Below are positions 59,453 to 64,000 of a stretch of 64,000 nt of DNA, one piece after another (positions within the stretch are counted from its first letter, which is position 1; the number at the start of each line of letters is the position of its first letter). Below the pieces are notes generated by a model. The model was given only the letters and a program-made list of their open reading frames with translations, did no database searches and was not told the DNA's origin. A program made the position numbers and the translations under genes. The stretch comes from Caenorhabditis remanei (lineage: Eukaryota > Nematoda > Chromadorea > Rhabditida > Rhabditidae): NCBI RefSeq assembly GCF_010183535.1, contig NC_071331.1, forward strand, positions 15,686,001-15,750,000, read 5' to 3'.

Positions 59453-62093
59453 TTATGTTTTCTTCTTGCTGCCGATATTCTCAACTGCCCACGCAGCGAT
59501 TGGAGTACTCGCAACACCGACAAGAATTCCAAGCATTAGAAAAATTGATGCAAGCATTCCACTCAATTTTTGATATCTGGCGGGCACTTCTCTGAAAACA
59601 TGAAGATCCTAGAAGTCTAGAATAAGGTTAAAAATCTTACACTGGCGTGTAGATCAAAGCCAAACTGCTCATATATCCACAGGTCATTGCCATAATCGTG
59701 CATCCGATTGTAAACCACCATTCATTCTCGAATAGAACAGGCCATAATCGAGTTTCTGGACGGTAGTTGCAGAAAAGATAGTATGGGATGAAGACAGTTC
59801 GCAGGACTACTCCAATCCATAAATATTTAGCTGATGGCTGAAAATGAGATGATATGGAGACAATTCTGGAAGAGACGAGAGCTTACAAATTGGACATAAT
59901 TGGCTAGAGTTGATCCAATCCATGCAAAAAGATTGAAATTCAGGAAGGTAGTGATTGGGTAGAATAGATTATCTGAAACATCAAAGTAGAAGTATTATAC
60001 GGAGAACGAAAAGAAGAGAGAAACCTCCAAAAACAGAAGTTTTCCCTTGTGTTGGATCAGAATAGACACTGTCAGTCATCATCGCCGGAAAGATGAGAAG
60101 AGATACAAAATATACATAGAAATTGTTGAAGAGTTGTACCCAACACTGAAATAGAAAACGAATTATGAGAAGAGAGAAACTGAAAACAAACCATTCGAAA
60201 ACATTCCCAATACTGCTTCAAAGATGGATTATCGACGGATTCTTCAGCTCTTGCCTCTACTCCTTTTGCCATGTGATACTGATAGAATGGCTGAAATTCT
60301 TAGTTTCAGTTTCAAAAATGCTTTTTTTCGTAATGACTCACCAATCTAACCAAGAAGTAGAGTGAAAACAGACAAACGATCATGAATGCCAAAGAAATAC
60401 TAAAGTAAAGAAGAGCATTCAATTCGATGTCGTTTGGAGAAACTGAATTTATGTTAGACTCTCTTCTCTCAACTTTCCACAAAAAGAAAACTCACTCAAA
60501 ATGGTTAAAATACTCAAGACTGAAGTGAAAACTCCGCATAAATTGTTTCCAATAATCAATGAATTTATATAGTTGTCCGGGAAATCAGCAACGATTCCGT
60601 ACACGGAATTCTGATATATTCCGTTTGCTAAGTTCATCGCCATAATTATAATAAGAGTCACAACATAAAACCACGTGACAGTATCTGGAGAAGGCGTCAC
60701 AAAGATAGCCAGAATCACGATTACAGCGATGAGGAAACAGTTGACAATCAGTGGGATTACTACTCGGAGCATCATAAATCCTCTGAAATTTTAGAGAATT
60801 GGCATAATAAAATCCGGGAAAACAACTCACACCATAACTACAATTGTATTTAGAATCATGACTCCAACATTAGGAATTTGTGAAGTAACTCCAATAATTG
60901 ACATAAAACTATCTTGATAGTTAGTGTTGTTGAACCAGTAGTCATGATAGTACTGTGGAGCAATTGTAATGAACATATTCCATGACATGAGCATTCCCAT
61001 TCCATGCATTGTGAATATTATATAAACTAGATACCATCTATCAACTGGCCCACTTATCTTCCTTCCCCAAGTATCTCGAGGTGTCACTAGACCACTTTCT
61101 GAGTGGGCAACTGACGATTCTTCTGATGTTTCCTCGTTCATTGTACTGAAAAAATTTCAATCATTTAAAGAATTTATTCACTTTTATTATTCAAAACAAG
61201 TAAAATTGTATTTATTATTTTGTCAAATTAGAAAAAGTTTCTTCTCTGTATTGGTCAATTGCCCTCATAAAACAAGTGTAAAGATGAGAAAATTGATAAA
61301 AAAAGAACAGGAAATTGTGATTTCTTTTGTTTTGTGTCCATCATATGGGTACTAATAGAGAAGAGGTAACAGACAGTTGAACGGATTCAACTTTTTCTAT
61401 CCGATTGGAAATGATCTTCTTTTTATTTACATACAAAATAGGGAAAACTGAAAGTGAACACTGAATCGAAATGAGTCAGCTAAAAAAAAGAAGAGAAGTG
61501 ATATTTTGAAATGGTTAGAGTTAGAACTTTAGGTAGTTATTACTCATGGAATTTCATATGAAGTCACATTCTAGAATATGGAATTTTTGAAATTCAAAAG
61601 ACACAATGACTTCAAACTACACGATTGTCGTTGGCAAGTACACTTATTGAGGTTTGTACATAAATTCGAGAGAAATGATAACAGGGTCAGAGACTCATTT
61701 CTTCATTAAATAGTCTGTCTTTGTCTCTATTTTCAAAAAGAAAGAGAAACTAAGATACGTTTCATGAAACGTTTAACTAATGACTGAATCTCCAGTAATT
61801 AGGGAAAATTCTAAGAACGGAAACTGAAATTTCATTGAGAACTAATAGAAAAGAAGTGGGTAAAAGGTGTGAAAGTTTGCAGTGTTATCAGTTCAAAAAG
61901 CGACAACAATCCGCTTTTTTTTGCTTTTGAAATTTTTCAGAGTTTATTTTTTATCATAAAATTTTAAGGCGTTTCAGAATGTATGACTTATCACCTCTTC
62001 AAACCACAGACATATAGAGTAACACTTGAGTTCTATGAAGTTAAAATTTTACAAAACGTACCTGTTCAGTGGTTTCAACTCCATCGGATCCAT
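59453..62093 (-). CDS. Equilibrative nucleoside transporter (ENT/SLC29)
   Basis: Eleven-helix facilitator of nucleosides. Coding starts either at ATG 61141 or, as I prefer, in a short upstream exon 62093-62062 (MDPMELKPLN) that splices in phase to the acceptor at 61145 across a 0.9-kb intron. Further exons: 61145-60831, 60782-60496, 60442-60342, 60290-60192, then about 60146-60029, 59971-59888, 59839-59641 and 59592-59453. Visible are RWYLVYIIFTMHGMGMLMSW with WNMFITIAPQYY (the ENT TM1 pattern), MAMNLANGIYQNSVYGIVAD (TM4 signature), FPDNYINSLIIGNNLCGVF (GNN..G) and a C-terminal GYMSSLALIY. The loop after TM6 is charged (GVEARAEESVDN). The N-terminal exon makes the cytoplasmic tail longer. Several ent paralogues exist, so no number is assigned. 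Confidence 0.85.
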
Positions 62094-62530
62094 TTTAATA
62101 GCAACAATTTGTATTAAATTGGGAAAATGGGTCAGACGAGAATGGTGCTCAAGTGGAAAAGTGAACCGGAAATCTGAATGAAACTCGGTGAAGTTGAAGT
62201 GAGTATTTTGAAGTAACACATAGAAATTCTGAGAAGAAGTTTTTCATGATTCCAACTCATGAAAATCGAAATTAGTTGTTTTTCATTCCAAAAGAAAATG
62301 CATACAGTATCCTGCAAAAAAGAAGATTCCGTTCCCACGAGAGAACATTTCTTACAAAGAAAAAGCCGACTGATATCGGAAAAGAAAGTTTTCCTCTGAA
62401 AGTGTAATATTTATTTTCAATCTCTTTTGATTGTTTTCTTAAAACTTTGATAACAGAACACGGGATTGTTTCTATCTAAAACGATTTATTGAATAAATCA
62501 AATTGAAAAAAGTGACAAGAAAATGCTTGA

Positions 62531-64000
62531 TTAATATCTCATACAACCGAATCTCTCTGCTTCATTCACCAACGTCGACCAGTGAATTGCCATTCGAAGA
62601 CCACTCACATTTCCAATTATAAATGTTGCTTGTTTTGCTCTTGACATTGCCACGTTGATACGATTCGGCATAGCCATAAACCCGTTGATCACTTCGTTTG
62701 TGCAGCATACAATGATAATCTCCTTCTCCGTTCCTTGGAATGAATCCACCGTTCCACATTTCACGGGTTTGTCTGCCAATACTTGAAGCAATCGATCATT
62801 TTGTGCTTTGTAGAATGAAATGACACCAATGTTTGATGGATGAATTGAGTACAATGGACTTGAAGTCAACGCATCAATGAGACACGACACGATGGTAACT
62901 TCAACTGGATTGTGCATCGAAGTGAGATCTCTGATACCCGGTGTGTTGTTATTCAGTACCATAATCGGGAAGTTCGGATTCTGCCAGAGATCGGGACGAC
63001 TTCTCATGAATTCATTTCTATCCTCTTCCTTCACAGCAGAAAGAAGATTTCTTCCATAGAATTCACTTCCAAGTATTTGAGTGGTTACTGGATGACAACG
63101 ATAGACATATCGAAGGACTACACGAGGGAATAGATCACCTCTGCAGGCACGTTCCATTGTGTTTCCAACTCCATACATCTTCAAATGGCCAACAACCGAG
63201 TAATCACAATATGGAGGCAGTTGTCGAATATCTCCAACAAGACCGAAACAGGCATAAGGGAACATTGAAAGAACTTGAATAAGGGCGGATTCTGGCATTT
63301 GACTGGATTCATCGAATTGCACTGTAGAAACTTCATGTAGCATTGGAAGAACATTTCGAAGACAATCAGAAGTTGTTATCACAATTTGCGGTTGGTAAAA
63401 TGTGAAGAAGAGTCTTGTCAATCGATCGAAATCATATTTGGATGTGAATGTGTTCTCTCGGAAATAGGTTTGACAGCGTTTTTCCATTTGTTCCACCTCA
63501 ATCAACTTGAACTCCTTCAAATACTTGGCCATTTCAAACAGATATCTCGAGTTCGAATGGAATTTCCTTCCAGTGACATATTCCATGAAAAGTGGTCGCA
63601 TCATTACAGGAAGATCCAAATCAGTTCGTGATCCTTCAGACAATTCCATCCAAGTATTCAATGGAACATATCGAACAACACGACATTTCTTCGTATATCG
63701 TTTCGTGATGTCCACCAAATTAACAGATGCGAAGTTACTTTGAGTAACCAATAATTGTTGAGAATTACCCCAAAGTCGACTTTCTCGGGCAGCATAGTAA
63801 GCGGCTGTGGCAATTGTCATCGACTTTCCCGATCCGAATGGAGAGTCGGCAAGTGTCAACGGAGTCTTTTTCAGGAGCTTACTGACATACTCATTTTGGA
63901 ATTCATTCAAAACAATCCGATCCGTTCCAGGAAAATAGTAAGTAACATCATCATCCTCCGTCGTTTCATCAACAATTGGATACCCACCATAGAGTGCCTC
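62531..64000 (-). CDS. UPF1-like superfamily 1 helicase, C-terminal part, cut by window edge
   Basis: ATP-dependent helicase domain of a nematode UPF1-like protein. The frame stays open from 64000 to the TAA at 62533-62531 (489 residues) with no intron; the N-terminus lies beyond the window. Motif I is SPFGSGKS, motif II QFDESSQMPE, motif III GLVGDIRQLPP, motif IV-like GVISFYKAQND, motif V TVDSFQGTEKEIIIV and motif VI NRINVAMSRAK. All catalytic landmarks are intact. C. elegans has a set of poorly studied genes of this kind. The lack of UPF1's CH-domain cysteines in the visible part is uninformative because that region would be upstream. Confidence 0.88.
   Translation of the reverse strand, partial: EALYGGYPIVDETTEDDDVTYYFPGTDRIVLNEFQNEYVSKLLKKTPLTLADSPFGSGKSMTIATAAYYAARESRLWGNSQQLLVTQSNFASVNLVDITKRYTKKCRVVRYVPLNTWMELSEGSRTDLDLPVMMRPLFMEYVTGRKFHSNSRYLFEMAKYLKEFKLIEVEQMEKRCQTYFRENTFTSKYDFDRLTRLFFTFYQPQIVITTSDCLRNVLPMLHEVSTVQFDESSQMPESALIQVLSMFPYACFGLVGDIRQLPPYCDYSVVGHLKMYGVGNTMERACRGDLFPRVVLRYVYRCHPVTTQILGSEFYGRNLLSAVKEEDRNEFMRSRPDLWQNPNFPIMVLNNNTPGIRDLTSMHNPVEVTIVSCLIDALTSSPLYSIHPSNIGVISFYKAQNDRLLQVLADKPVKCGTVDSFQGTEKEIIIVCCTNEVINGFMAMPNRINVAMSRAKQATFIIGNVSGLRMAIHWSTLVNEAERFGCMRY

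Noticed and set aside
1..64000. CRISPR arrays, bacterial operons, rRNA genes, complete tRNA genes
   Set aside because: None seen; the window is typical intron-bearing nematode nuclear DNA.

Overview
The window is nuclear DNA of a Caenorhabditis-type nematode. Introns are short (mostly 40-60 bp) and AT-rich and end in TTTCAG. 5' leaders begin right at TTTCAG sites suitable for trans-splicing. Nematode-restricted families are present: cuticle collagen, transthyretin-like, serpentine receptor, MATH-BTB and insulin/EGF-receptor L-domain proteins. From memory, the left part matches the order of C. elegans chromosome IV clones T14G10 and K08F4: COPG, tsp-12, hpo-5/PIG-S, then gst-4, glt-5, gtbp-1 and ctf-18. 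Proteins are close to but not identical with C. elegans, so this is a related species. All exon models were assembled by hand from reading frame, GT/AG sites and phase; most joins are phase-consistent.

Layout. 1-1811 (-): coatomer gamma, running off the left edge. 3131-7267 (+): tetraspanin tsp-12, GPI-transamidase subunit PIG-S/hpo-5 and a small unknown gene. 7421-8281 (-): short-chain dehydrogenase. 9123-12909: four sigma-class glutathione S-transferases, two on each strand, with four SKN-1-type sites between the divergent middle pair. 13057-13890: a terminal-inverted-repeat element. 14026-14393 (-): small acidic protein. 16200-17267 (+): single-exon MATH-BTB gene. 17478-19695 (-): glutamate transporter. 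19919-20306: near-perfect foldback. 20353-21083 (-): TRAP-beta. 21534-23301 (+): G3BP-like RNA-binding protein. 23911-28154 (+): CTF18 clamp-loader subunit, with a PDZ-protein gene on the other strand inside one intron. 28533-31332 (+): L-domain protein and transthyretin-like protein. 31440-31895: hAT-like element full of GGCCC repeats. 32278-33183 (+): cuticle collagen. 33636-35371 (+): MFSD8-like carrier. 35679-37552 (-): Wnt cwn-2.

From 37.5 to 44.8 kb I see no firm gene; it is probably regulatory or intronic sequence between cwn-2 and a patatin-like phospholipase (44885-46627, +). Then come a leishmanolysin-like metallopeptidase (-), a serpentine receptor (+), a small membrane protein (+), a 407-residue unknown with a PAM2-like motif and a CaaX-like end (-), a large palindrome (55492-57246), a small unknown gene (+), a second short-chain dehydrogenase (+), an equilibrative nucleoside transporter (-) and a UPF1-like helicase running off the right edge (-).

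The genes do not form one pathway. The coherent functional group is the xenobiotic-response GST cluster with its shared divergent promoter. The main unexplained structure is five kinds of inverted-repeat DNA. Three of them show target-site duplications that can be read directly.
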